Source: Fabrea salina (lineage: Eukaryota; Ciliophora; Heterotrichea; Heterotrichida; Fabreidae). Taken from it: a stretch of 64,000 bases of DNA. Positions 34,401 through 41,351 of this stretch are shown piece after piece. A program made the position numbers and the translations under genes. The stretch covers positions 62,001 through 126,000 of the forward strand of contig JALIHJ010000005.1 in the NCBI GenBank assembly GCA_022984795.1, in the 5' to 3' direction. The notes beneath the pieces are model-generated. The model worked only from the letters and a program-made list of their open reading frames with translations. It was not told the DNA's origin and searched no databases. Every line of letters begins with the position of its first letter. The first letter of the stretch is position 1.

Positions 34401-35581
34401 CCCAAAAAGTTCATGCGGGAAGGCAAGGTTTGCTTAGCTCCACTTACACCTTTGAACTTAGCGTCTGCTCGCCTAGCAGCTTCGTACGCCAAGCTAGAGG
34501 TAGCCCTGTAGGGGTGGTAGAACATAACTAGTTTTTTGCTTAGGTTTTTGTCAATGACTCGGTCAAGAGAGCGGAGCGACTCATGGCCTTGAGGAGCCAT
34601 GTTGTAGTACCCGTATATAGTTTTCATCTTCTGGATTGTAATTAAGTCTTCAAATACCATAGCAGTAGCAACTTGTCCGTAGAAGTCCACACACAAACTA
34701 GCTGAAGTGAAAGAAGGCGACTGGGACCTGAACTTGGGGTAGTCCATAGGAGTGTTTAGGACTTCTTCTCCGTCAACAATAGCTCTTAGTTGGTTGCGGC
34801 CAAACCGGGGACGTTCATGCTCCAGTCCTAAGAAAACCCAAGTTTCAGGCTGGAACTCGTAAACCAAAATTCCGTTAGAGCCAGGAACGGGCGGGTGGTA
34901 TTCGGCTCCCAGGGTTCTGTAGTACAGTTTGTTTTCTAAAAAGTAAGCTTCGATTCCTCCGTTGCCTTCTGAGTGGAAGCTGAACAGTTTGGCGGGGATT
35001 TCTGTGTAAACTTCTTCAAGTCTGAGCCAGAAGCACAGAGAAATTGCCTTTTGAAAAGGATATTCTGCAAAGTGGGAAACGTTGATTTCAAGGCCTGAAC
35101 CTAGACCTGAGAAGTAGAAGTAACTGTATGGAACTGGGCGTGTGTGGTTAGCCACCAGGACTTGAAGAACTCTAATGGCAGCTTTTATTCCGAACTCGTC
35201 TAGTTGGCCTTTAGCTAGGATTTTAAAAACGGACTCTGTGTTAGATTTTCTCACTCCAACACTGTTGACGAGAAAAGTAATTAGCTGCAGTATCCTTTCA
35301 CGAAGTGGCTCAGGGCTTGAAAGGTACAGTTCAATTAGGTAGTTTAGTACTTGCTTTTTGCGGTTATCTGGAAGAGTGATAGTTGAGGTGACTGCAAGCA
35401 GCTCTGCATTATGTAAAAGGCTGCGGGCTATGAGTTCAAGTTGCTCCATTACTGAGGTTTGGGATGCCAGGGGCAGGTTGGGCAGCGAGTATAGCACATC
35501 CCAGACTATCCTTGGTTCTTTTATGGGCCCGCCTTGTGCCATCTTCTCTAGTCGTTCATAAACTTGATTTTCGGATTCCAT
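28496..35581 (-). CDS. BEACH-domain giant protein (neurobeachin/LRBA-like)
   Basis: 2361 residues, intronless as read. Order: N-terminal armadillo-like helices; a ConA/LamG-like domain near 150-330 (FPFQKAISLCFWLRLEEVY with the preceding segment); long helical region; a disordered acidic stretch around 690-860; coiled-coil rich part; a PH-like domain; the BEACH domain with the hallmarks FEYLMHLNHAAGRSYHDITQ, YPVFPWVIADY, PFHFGSHYSNPG and LPPWAPNAHEFV; and C-terminal WD40 repeats (WHHQSTITAIYIDPQDNLGI). BEACH proteins scaffold vesicle traffic, lysosome and contractile-vacuole membranes; LRBA/NBEA-type members bind PKA. Which subfamily is unclear, but LamG+PH+BEACH+WD fits NBEA/LRBA. Confidence 0.95.
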   Translation of the reverse strand: MESENQVYERLEKMAQGGPIKEPRIVWDVLYSLPNLPLASQTSVMEQLELIARSLLHNAELLAVTSTITLPDNRKKQVLNYLIELYLSSPEPLRERILQLITFLVNSVGVRKSNTESVFKILAKGQLDEFGIKAAIRVLQVLVANHTRPVPYSYFYFSGLGSGLEINVSHFAEYPFQKAISLCFWLRLEEVYTEIPAKLFSFHSEGNGGIEAYFLENKLYYRTLGAEYHPPVPGSNGILVYEFQPETWVFLGLEHERPRFGRNQLRAIVDGEEVLNTPMDYPKFRSQSPSFTSASLCVDFYGQVATAMVFEDLITIQKMKTIYGYYNMAPQGHESLRSLDRVIDKNLSKKLVMFYHPYRATSSLAYEAARRADAKFKGVSGAKQTLPSRMNFLGGVCSFLPILELIRQFPDSQTELFHDWLRLLIVCLRDRPDNQLEASKMKLFKVLSEMILHFNPSTIKEDTVPLLEELYYTCSMPQLSEQMTVHLLWFMELWRCTEPSVQAKLFAMLKGLYTRAPKPLSKTLGIQEMVEILVHYFKDESQSTGILVSIMEAVLLTGGETIASEITHVVSALFGKPSVHIQKHLLLLLKKVLSDRPADVVGAPSHLFIKHFVNANGVELLMFLISSSSYETRAVCLSCLDLVLAHPLKPSIATHQEIFDFLCCIISPPKTARRSSQLTSPRLSSEFNTDRLSLENTSQKLSNLVLSDIPESPVNDEDNELDFGIKPPPAPSSRKKISFTFPDQEPDISRTGLATHKGQKRGFSFDFEEETELSLPSKTSKGFKGFDFEEEEEKQDPKSLTPQPPKVVKSFSQTRKVKPKLFGDSLSIDTDKINENYTFGGEKGEIKTEESPDEVLLKEISEMAQDCVKYMKGSLVAETDFEIYPMPPPSFRPQSVKGIKQIDFTRKKSLDHPIIEEISLEMASSNKSASPRCEEEDGVYKAVLEMMLKRSLEGADILDDSDEIQSTNGLRMVEEVVKKGSLELKHKAVQDFLMLTKWNSNNARKLAEDNTWHLWLLDILLVVPRELDSGLAVLDIGSRVHTIVMKQAMLGNEDGWKHLRRIQTWYEANRTSKARELVTGLLEKLLESLQSNAMACRPSLNSTLWKNLLITTFLVEELVVYTSNSQCEAGENPILSPQWVDSSLMDSFFQLLDPIWPFSLFESKSMSFQEEEHLELVRAIKKQSQAVFKTDLQMLVFEPPAELRNRGVFIKLVTHLVCISVKATLDTDNVHLWLSITERITKFILLISESARKQMSSQASKAFTSCVLYIVRFLTSLLHTASEDFTQSLLQKCLVTVLKCVLSVYFHESPSLKDSGIKKLISFQNSTVTEDIVACIMEQFSNFSIDYLQNLSQDNFEELENLVNTDEWQFALISAGHQIWDQFDNPSRTKAICSNREKLAEKIIKETQQSQKVLEETNARIHAKVLKTASEMSDIEDEKRNARVVQAEEKARQRRHICNKRMQLLKKWSGPWHTDQKFSYEPYRVLDSEKGRPLLKTRSDTYKYFIKSENLHISEDPTELLSKVNIMKEQTQEEEDTQEDLSSVSLAKPDSPLAAVFARESSLIQVEIGWVSVLTVRYGLLQIVKSKSDTKIRFIYDERSRSKFPSHIELFNYVPSPNKPYVKEWSIDKLDKVLPKSYVTRLTAAEFFFVDGRTVLFNFPDFKDRQAFVAQIKKLKKKVVSLQNFDRSKKKALVSPEVTQKWENWEISNFEYLMHLNHAAGRSYHDITQYPVFPWVIADYASKVLDVSNHNTYRDLSRNMGSIGPQERTQAFQARFNSTRGNEEHPPFHFGSHYSNPGVVLYFLLRLFPYSEAAKELQDGKFDIADRLFSGIEDSFRSATTDISDVKELIPEFFTLPDFLLNKEKYDFGYTQQGTRVDDVELPPWAPNAHEFVRLNREILESDFVSANLHKWIDLIFGYKQTGEEAVKAMNVFYYITYDESIDIDKVTDPSLKSAIEAQVVYFGKTPSQLFHKSHPQKQSKNKINPGPTVVSQGAQLKIYLPARRKPFSKPHNIYNYFDMPDKAILKAKIFKDKEICAVRLNGSFVRYNWWPTPMGDNKTPFTCALHKEVFLPKEQKGGCIEAKDRSLSGFNAPIEILQQGKVVVSGAYWDGRIRISKTAGKETPTDRWHHQSTITAIYIDPQDNLGITGAKDGDVILWIIDSEYWQPRWHYIDHYEEVTSVTICHQIHSFASCSTDGKCNIYSLRKGRLLRVISLPDNAPATMVTFSPATPAKVILFSPQENFLYSFSVNGDNLHRSHERCFFVTSPVVVRDLECVEYLVYGTEVGDIVVRSTGNLEVLHRYSLASGTPVLSVVVTSDLRFLLAGGADGELTVLTDPEATLSLLEKQWQVGSMFNIGGLM

Positions 35582-35609
35582 CTCAATTTTTTAAAATGGT
35601 GAATGGAAA
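35582..35609. promoter_or_regulatory. 28-bp divergent spacer BEACH / yellow-MRJP
   Basis: CTCAATTTTTTAAAATGGTG... holds two out-of-frame ATGs (35595, 35603) upstream of the signal-peptide start. The first gives a 14-codon and the second a 31-codon upstream frame that overlaps the main start, so leaky scanning would be needed if the 5' UTR includes them. Confidence 0.4.
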
Positions 35610-36917
35610 ATGCCAGCCTTTTATTCCAAGCTGTTTATAATTATTATGTTGTTGCTGATTTCGCTGATTCAGTTGTCATTGGCTTACGAAGTTGAGTTGC
35701 TGCATAAGTTCACTTGGCTTAACTTTACTTTTGAGACCGAAGATGACTATAACCAGTACTTTAAAAACAAGCATTATGAGGACTGCACACTAGCAGGAAT
35801 CAAAATGAACAGCAAAGGGGAAATCTTTGTGTCAGTTCCCCGATGGAAGAGTAACGTACCTGCAACTCTAAACAAGATAGTTACAAAGTACGGAAGTACT
35901 TTACTACAGCCTTTTCCAAGCTGGAATGAGAACAAAATAGGAGGCCCTAATGCACTTCAGTCAGTGCTGGGGTTCGAAATAGACAAAAATGACAACGTTT
36001 GGGTTCTAGATCAAGGAAAAGTTGACAATCAAGCAGCTGTTAATGGGACTATGAAGTTAGTTAAGTACAATTCTTCAGGCAAGCAAGAATTTAAGATTGA
36101 ACTCGACCAGGTAGCTTGCCCAGTAACTTCCTTTTTGAACGACTTAGTTATAGACACTGAAAAAGAGTTTGTTTACATTTCAGACTCAGGAAACCCTTTG
36201 AACACTAGTCAGGCTTTGTCTGCCTGGAACCCAGCAATCATTGTAGTTGATGTGAAAAATAAAGCTACTAGAAGAGTTTTGCAGCAACACCATTCAACCA
36301 ACCCAGACCCAGGTGTCTGGGTAGTCATCAACGGAGAAAGAGTAGGTTCTGCTTCGCCTATAGAAGCTGGGATTGACGGAATAGCACTTTCTTGTGATGG
36401 TTCCTACTTGTACTACACTCCTTTGACTAGCAGAACCCTTTATGCAATTGAAACTAGTTACCTAAGGGACTTTAACAGCTCAAATCTTGAAAAGCACGTG
36501 ATAGAAATGGGATTTAAGTCCAGTAGTAGTGACGGACTTGCAATGACAGCTAAAAACAACCTTTGCATGACAGCCACTGAAAAGGATGGAATTTACATGC
36601 ACAGTGACATCAAGCCTGACCCTAAAAAGTTCTTTTACCAAGACTTTGAATTAATTGCTAACAACAGTACTTCAATGATATGGCCAGATACAATAGGCTT
36701 TGACAACACTGGTAAAAAACTACTTTTTGTTTCAAACAAACTAAATGAGTTCTACTACGGTAAAATGGACTTCAGTAAAGGCCAAGAAAACTTCCATATC
36801 TGGAGTGTGGACATTGACGATAGAAGCTACATCTACGGATGTGATGAATCCAGCGATGACTCAAGTGACTCTTTGCTTGCAAACATCCAAGTAGTAGTTT
36901 CTTTACTAATCTCCTAA
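35610..36917 (+). CDS. Secreted or surface yellow/MRJP-family protein
   Basis: 435 residues. A clear signal peptide (LFIIIMLLLISLIQLSLA, cut near residue 25) is followed by a six-bladed yellow/major-royal-jelly fold: FVSVPRWKSNVPATLNKI, NVWVLDQGKV, NDLVIDTEKEFVYISDSG, the GIDGIALSCDGSYLYYTPLT blade and a WPDTIGFDN blade are the family landmarks. Several N-x-S/T sites support secretion. The end DESSDDSSDSLLANIQVVVS plus LLIS is an acidic spacer followed by a short hydrophobic tail, consistent with a GPI anchor or weak membrane anchor. The family is patchy outside insects (some bacteria, fungi, protists); ligand or activity here is unknown. Confidence 0.88.
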   Translation: MPAFYSKLFIIIMLLLISLIQLSLAYEVELLHKFTWLNFTFETEDDYNQYFKNKHYEDCTLAGIKMNSKGEIFVSVPRWKSNVPATLNKIVTKYGSTLLQPFPSWNENKIGGPNALQSVLGFEIDKNDNVWVLDQGKVDNQAAVNGTMKLVKYNSSGKQEFKIELDQVACPVTSFLNDLVIDTEKEFVYISDSGNPLNTSQALSAWNPAIIVVDVKNKATRRVLQQHHSTNPDPGVWVVINGERVGSASPIEAGIDGIALSCDGSYLYYTPLTSRTLYAIETSYLRDFNSSNLEKHVIEMGFKSSSSDGLAMTAKNNLCMTATEKDGIYMHSDIKPDPKKFFYQDFELIANNSTSMIWPDTIGFDNTGKKLLFVSNKLNEFYYGKMDFSKGQENFHIWSVDIDDRSYIYGCDESSDDSSDSLLANIQVVVSLLIS

Positions 36918-36929
36918 AGAATTACTAAT

Positions 36930-38357
36930 CTAGAACTTTTCTTCTTCTTGCTTTTCAGCTCCAGTGCTGTAGACTCTAACCATAGGTTTGTAAGGGTCTT
37001 TCACAATAGTGTACTTGCCTGGCTCTGCCTTTTTGAAGATCTCCACAATAGCTCTGAAGGTTCCCCAGCAAGAATTGAGGTTAAGGTTCAGCTGACTTGC
37101 AAAGTCTGCTGTGCGGAACTTACTCACTCCTAGTAACTCGTGAGAAGTACTGGTATTAGGTTTCTCTCGAGAAAAGAACCCTACTTTTATGTAGTCAACT
37201 CCTGAAAGGAGGGCTTGGGCTGCCCACTTGGACATTTTGCAAGAGTTGTTTTTGAACTCCATAGCTAGCACTTGTCCCCTTTGGGCTTCAAGCTTCCTTC
37301 TGTAGCCTCCAGTGATTCTGGCGTCATATTCGTTTACAGCAACTACTTTAGAGAGTGCATTGGAGCTTTCAGGAATGTAAGCGTCTACTTGCGACCTTAC
37401 AACTACGTAGGTGTCTTCGCCAAGCTTCCACTTTCGGTAGTTGTAGCCAAAAGGAGCAGTTTGGGGACTCTGTGAAGGGTGGGGTTCTCCTAGTTTAAAC
37501 TCTGGCTGCTTAACTGCTTGCATTTGGAAAGCTTTGTTTATTCTGATGCTTTCTTTCCAGAGTTTTTTAGGGTTGTTGACGCTGTTTTCTGGTTCTTCTT
37601 CGTCAGGCATGTTTTCAGCTGCGTTTTCGTTGACTGTGAGTTGGTCGAGCATTGAGTCTTCTGACTTTTCAAAGATAATTTTTCCGTCAGAGGTTTTTTC
37701 AACTACTATGTCCCACGGGTAAACTGCGCGGGTGAAGTTCATCAGGGTGGACAAAATCAAGTCTGTGATGAAAACACTGCCTTGGCCGCTTTGAATCATG
37801 TCTTGGAAAACAGGGTCTTTGGCTGTGGGGAGTTGGAGGAATTCTGCAGGAGTAGTAGTGCCTGGCAAGTATATGTGCTCGTCTGATGTGTTGACTTTTG
37901 CTGGGCGTTTGGGGTTGATGTTTTCAATGCGCTTGGCAGCTAAAACACTTGAGTAAGCAGCGAGGTTTTCTGGGCTGCCAGGGTCGTAGTTAAGTCTGTC
38001 TACGTTTTGTTTTGCCAGTTCAGCCACAATGTTCCAGTCTCCTTTGATAGTCACAGAAGTTTCTCTCAGTGGCTTTTTAGGTTGGGTTTTTTGTTGAGGA
38101 GTTGTGGCTTTTTGCACAGGAGTTGCTTTGACAGTGACTTGTCTGGGGTTAAAGATTCCTTTGCGAGCGAGGACCTTGCTTTTGGTGGGTTTTTGGTCAG
38201 TTTGGAATTCTTCTTCAGGTTTAGCGAAGGTTTGTGTGAAGTCAACGAATCTTGAAAGGAAAGTTAGTTCTTGAGGGGAGTCGAGTCCAGGGACTTCTTT
38301 GAAGGGGAACTGGGCAGGAGCGGTGAGTTCTTTGATGCTTTCGTCTGTGCCTTCCAT
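36930..38357 (-). CDS. EIF3D: Translation initiation factor eIF3 subunit d
   Basis: 475 residues from the ATG at 38357 (an upstream in-frame ATG at 38411 would lie inside the divergent gene and is rejected). eIF3d landmarks: a K/T/P-rich N-terminal part, SVTIKGDWNIVAELAKQNVD (W..V.E..F..L-type), ILSTLMNFTRAVYPWDIVVE, APFGYNYRKWKLGEDTYVV, IPESSNALSKVVAVNEYDARITGGYRR-like region, and LGVSKFRTADFASQLNLNLN with CWGTFRAIVE. It is the peripheral cap-binding subunit of eIF3. Length is slightly less than the human 548. The start lies 15 bp head-to-head with the SSNA1-like gene; the stop is 12 nt from the yellow-family stop. Confidence 0.97.
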   Translation of the reverse strand: MEGTDESIKELTAPAQFPFKEVPGLDSPQELTFLSRFVDFTQTFAKPEEEFQTDQKPTKSKVLARKGIFNPRQVTVKATPVQKATTPQQKTQPKKPLRETSVTIKGDWNIVAELAKQNVDRLNYDPGSPENLAAYSSVLAAKRIENINPKRPAKVNTSDEHIYLPGTTTPAEFLQLPTAKDPVFQDMIQSGQGSVFITDLILSTLMNFTRAVYPWDIVVEKTSDGKIIFEKSEDSMLDQLTVNENAAENMPDEEEPENSVNNPKKLWKESIRINKAFQMQAVKQPEFKLGEPHPSQSPQTAPFGYNYRKWKLGEDTYVVVRSQVDAYIPESSNALSKVVAVNEYDARITGGYRRKLEAQRGQVLAMEFKNNSCKMSKWAAQALLSGVDYIKVGFFSREKPNTSTSHELLGVSKFRTADFASQLNLNLNSCWGTFRAIVEIFKKAEPGKYTIVKDPYKPMVRVYSTGAEKQEEEKF

Positions 38358-38372
38358 TTCTTTATAGTTTTT
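38358..38372. promoter_or_regulatory. 15-bp divergent spacer eIF3d / SSNA1-like
   Basis: TTCTTTATAGTTTTT. A single TTTATAG core lies between the two start codons of a housekeeping factor and a coiled-coil protein. Confidence 0.45.
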
Positions 38373-38684
38373 ATGGAACCTCGTGCTAAAAAGGAATGGG
38401 AACACCTCCAAGAACTCAGACAGTTTTACATTGACTTAGACCAAGAAACTTCGGACCTCGAAACAGAAAAAATTAACATTTATAAAGAAATTGACAGCAT
38501 TAACGGAAACTTAGAAAACTTAACCAAAGAACTGGAAGTTTTGGAAGACAAAAGAAAAACCTTAAACACCTTAATAAATGAAGTGGAAAAAGGGTTCCAC
38601 AAAGTAGAAGCCAGCACCAAATCCTTGTACTTACTTGCCAGCAGACAACTCAGAAGACTCAGAAAACGACATAAGTTAACCTAA
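38373..38684 (+). CDS. SSNA1/NA14 (DIP13)-like coiled-coil protein
   Basis: 103 residues, one continuous coiled coil starting MEPRAKKEWEHLQELRQFYI. Length and the pattern of the second half (LTKELEVLEDKRKTLNTLIN, EVEKGFHKVEASTKSLYLL) parallel SSNA1 (LTEKLARVNENL...I.ETEAAYLKILESSQTLL), a fibril-forming microtubule-branching protein of basal bodies and cilia. Coiled coils match easily, so I hold this as likely but not certain. The ATG at 38373 is used; the open frame extends upstream into the eIF3d gene, where the divergent start makes coding implausible. Confidence 0.6.
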   Translation: MEPRAKKEWEHLQELRQFYIDLDQETSDLETEKINIYKEIDSINGNLENLTKELEVLEDKRKTLNTLINEVEKGFHKVEASTKSLYLLASRQLRRLRKRHKLT

Positions 38685-38745
38685 GCTATAAATAGTTAGT
38701 TCGTAATGTTCTGTAAAATCCGTTGAGTAATTGCATATCATTGAA

Positions 38746-41118
38746 ATGAATATTGACAAAACAGAAAAACCTCCTTCTAAAGAAATAAGAATTGTTTCCA
38801 TAGCTCCATCCAAACCTAACCACTTAGACCCAAGCACCATCTCTAAAATTAAATCCCAGCAATCCGACAAGACTACTTCGCACATTAAGAACCTTGTTGA
38901 AGGAAGCGGCAAGGCAGGAGTTACACTCCACAAAGGAACAGGCGAAACCAGCTACATGAAAGAGTACTTTTCTAAGAGCAGGGACCTTCTCCAAGAACTC
39001 CAGCCTACACAAGAATATCGTCCACCAATAGTTAATTTTCACTCAAGAGAAGCAATTAACTTGCCAGAACTTAGCTTCCGACTTTACAAAAACGACATAA
39101 AACTAGTGCGCAACGTTCTAGAATCAGCAGGGTTTACACAGACTGAAAACCACGACTGGAACTTACTTTGGGTGACTTCAGCGCCTAAACCCTACCTCTA
39201 CGACAGATTGAATCCTTACCAAAAGATAAGTCACTTCCCCAACTCTATAGAAATCACCCGCAAAGACCGACTGACAGCTGTGATCAAAAAGATGCAGAAC
39301 TTATTTGGCGAGAAGCACTTTGACTTTATGCCTGAAACTTTTGTGATGCCAGAGGAGTTTTCTGGGTTTTACGAGTCTTTCCAAAAAAACAACTGCATGT
39401 GGATAGTGAAACCTGCAAGTTCTTCCCAGGGAAAAGGGATTTACCTTGTAGATAGCTTAGGTGAGATTCCAATAGACGAGGAGTGTATTATATCTAAGTA
39501 CTTAGACGACCCACTAACCATCAACGGACTCAAGTTTGACTTGAGACTTTACGTGGTTGTGACCTCCTACGAGCCTTTGAGGATCTACGTGTTCAAAGAA
39601 GGGCTAGTAAGATTTTCGAGTGAAGCTTACCAAAAGGGTTGCAAAAACAATAGGTACATGCACCTCACTAACTACTCACTTAACAAAAAGAACGAAGGCT
39701 ACGTCCAGAACGAGGACTTCCGCATCGACGACTCAGGGCACAAATGGTCACTTTCAGCTTTGTGTAAGTTACTTGAAAGTCAAGGACTCAACACTGAAGA
39801 TATGTGGGGAAGCATTTACGACTTAATCATCAAAACCATAATTTCAGGCGAAAAAGCAGTGATAGAAACTTGCAAAAGCATCGGTATGCACCGCAATAAC
39901 TGCTTTGACTTGCTAGGCTTTGACGTGCTGCTTGACACTAACCTGAAGCCTTGGCTGTTAGAAGTTAACTTGTCGCCATCTTTAGCTACAGACTCGCCTT
40001 TGGACAAATACATAAAGTCTTCCTTGCTTACAGATATGCTCCATTTGGTTGGAATCAGGGCTTTTGAAAGGCGCAAAAGGTCGAATTCTAAAACCAACTA
40101 CCTCCGCAGGCAAAACAACCTAGTTAGTCACTCAACTACCCAGAAAAAACGTGACAGTTTCCAAAGTAGGTACCGAGACATGGTTAGAGAAACCCTAGAA
40201 GAACAAGAACGTAGAGGCAACTTCCTCAGAATCTTTCCAAGCAAAGGAACTAACTACTACGACCAGTTCTTTTTGCAACAAAGGAACTTCAACAAGTTTG
40301 TGTACAACTCCATTTACGTAGAACTTATGAAAGAAGCCCCAGCTAGTCCTTCCTACATAAGCTTACCTCCCAACAGACCAACTACTTCAAGTTCCAGCTC
40401 TGACTCCCCAGGCAAGCCTAGAGACCTTACTTGCCCTCCTATTTTGCCGCCCAAGTCTTCCAAACTTTTCAGCAAAGTCCAAAAAAGCTTCATGGAAGTT
40501 TCCGAAAAGCAAGTCTCAGAAAAGCCCAAAGACTCCAAAAAGAGAGCTTCCGAAAAAATAGTTATAACTGGGGACGATATCATAATGGAGTACCTTGAAA
40601 GACTTATAAATTTGCTGCAAAGCTTAAGTGAAAAAATGCTTCTTTCAAGGTGGAAAAGGAGCTTGGAAAAGTTCATAGGGCACTATGTGTGGGTGAGCAC
40701 TAGAAAAACCAACGGGAAACTTTGGATGCGTTTGCAGTCAAGACTCATTGAAATGAGGGAACGCAGAAAAAAACTAATTCTTTCTATGAAACGCAATAGA
40801 CACCTAGACCTTAAGGACGAAAAAAAGGCTTCTTACTTAAAGGGCCTCTCTGCTGAGCAACTGGAAAACTTAATGAAAACTTCTACCAAAAACGTAGCTT
40901 TAGATGTAGTGAACTGTCTTCTGTATGAAGACAACAAGGGAGTTTTGAGTGAAATCCAAAACATTCAAGAAAGCACAAGTGAACTGGACTCCCCTAGTTT
41001 TGAAGGTGAAGAAGAAAACGTTAATTCAAGGAAAACTCTTTCTCCTGTTTTACAGAAAAGACATTTCAAGCCTTCACAAGAAAAACTATACAGGAGAACC
41101 TTTAATAAACAATTTTAA
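38746..41118 (+). CDS. Tubulin polyglutamylase (TTLL family)
   Basis: 790 residues. The TTL ATP-grasp domain lies at about 130-440: IEITRKDRLTAVIKKM, WIVKPASSSQGKGIYLV (ATP loop), KYLDDPLTINGLKFDLRLYV, YVFKEGLVRFSSEAY, NRYMHLTNYSLNKKNEGYV, CFDLLGFDVLLDTNLKPWLL and EVNLSPSLATDSPLD (metal site). This arrangement fits TTLL4/5-type initiating glutamylases that add Glu side chains to axonemal tubulin. The C-terminal half is basic and helical, as in the microtubule-binding extension. Start ATG at 38746 is the first in frame. The stop (TAA 41116-41118) shares TTAA with the minus-strand zinc-finger gene. Confidence 0.95.
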   Translation: MNIDKTEKPPSKEIRIVSIAPSKPNHLDPSTISKIKSQQSDKTTSHIKNLVEGSGKAGVTLHKGTGETSYMKEYFSKSRDLLQELQPTQEYRPPIVNFHSREAINLPELSFRLYKNDIKLVRNVLESAGFTQTENHDWNLLWVTSAPKPYLYDRLNPYQKISHFPNSIEITRKDRLTAVIKKMQNLFGEKHFDFMPETFVMPEEFSGFYESFQKNNCMWIVKPASSSQGKGIYLVDSLGEIPIDEECIISKYLDDPLTINGLKFDLRLYVVVTSYEPLRIYVFKEGLVRFSSEAYQKGCKNNRYMHLTNYSLNKKNEGYVQNEDFRIDDSGHKWSLSALCKLLESQGLNTEDMWGSIYDLIIKTIISGEKAVIETCKSIGMHRNNCFDLLGFDVLLDTNLKPWLLEVNLSPSLATDSPLDKYIKSSLLTDMLHLVGIRAFERRKRSNSKTNYLRRQNNLVSHSTTQKKRDSFQSRYRDMVRETLEEQERRGNFLRIFPSKGTNYYDQFFLQQRNFNKFVYNSIYVELMKEAPASPSYISLPPNRPTTSSSSSDSPGKPRDLTCPPILPPKSSKLFSKVQKSFMEVSEKQVSEKPKDSKKRASEKIVITGDDIIMEYLERLINLLQSLSEKMLLSRWKRSLEKFIGHYVWVSTRKTNGKLWMRLQSRLIEMRERRKKLILSMKRNRHLDLKDEKKASYLKGLSAEQLENLMKTSTKNVALDVVNCLLYEDNKGVLSEIQNIQESTSELDSPSFEGEEENVNSRKTLSPVLQKRHFKPSQEKLYRRTFNKQF

Positions 41119-41342
41119 ATCCAGTCTCTGAGTTTGAAATACTTAATTTTGAGTTTGGCATTCAAAAACTTGTAGTAAGCTTCTTGTTCTTGAGTAAAGA
41201 CTTCTTCCCACTCCCCTATAAAATGGGTTCCTTCGTCAGTCTTTAAGTAAAACCTTTTGTTTCTTTGGTGTAACTTAGAGTTGAAGTGGAGTTTTCTGCT
41301 ACCTTGAACAGACTTTTCGCAGTAGTCACAGTAGTACTTCAT
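41115..41342 (-). CDS. Small U1-type (matrin-like) C2H2 zinc-finger protein
   Basis: 75 residues: MKYYCDYCEKSVQGSRKLHF then NSKLHQRNKRFY. The spacing C-x2-C-x10-H-x5-H at the very N-terminus with the YCDYC start is the ZnF_U1 form seen in U1C, ZMAT5/U11-U12-20K and splicing zinc fingers. The rest (GTHFIGEWEEVFTQEQEAYY) lacks the U1C helix signature, so I do not assign it to U1C. Nucleic-acid or snRNP binding is likely. It is 9 bp head-to-head with the Ca2+ channel gene and shares its stop TTAA with TTLL, so every non-coding base around it is used on both sides. Confidence 0.75.
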   Translation of the reverse strand: MKYYCDYCEKSVQGSRKLHFNSKLHQRNKRFYLKTDEGTHFIGEWEEVFTQEQEAYYKFLNAKLKIKYFKLRDWI

Positions 41343-41351
41343 ATTATAATT
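41343..41351. promoter_or_regulatory. 9-bp divergent spacer with palindromic TATA core
   Basis: ATTATAATT separates the zinc-finger ATG (minus) from the Ca2+ channel ATG (plus). Its first eight bases, ATTATAAT, equal their own reverse complement, so the same TATA-like core faces both genes. Shortest divergent spacer in the window. Confidence 0.5.
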
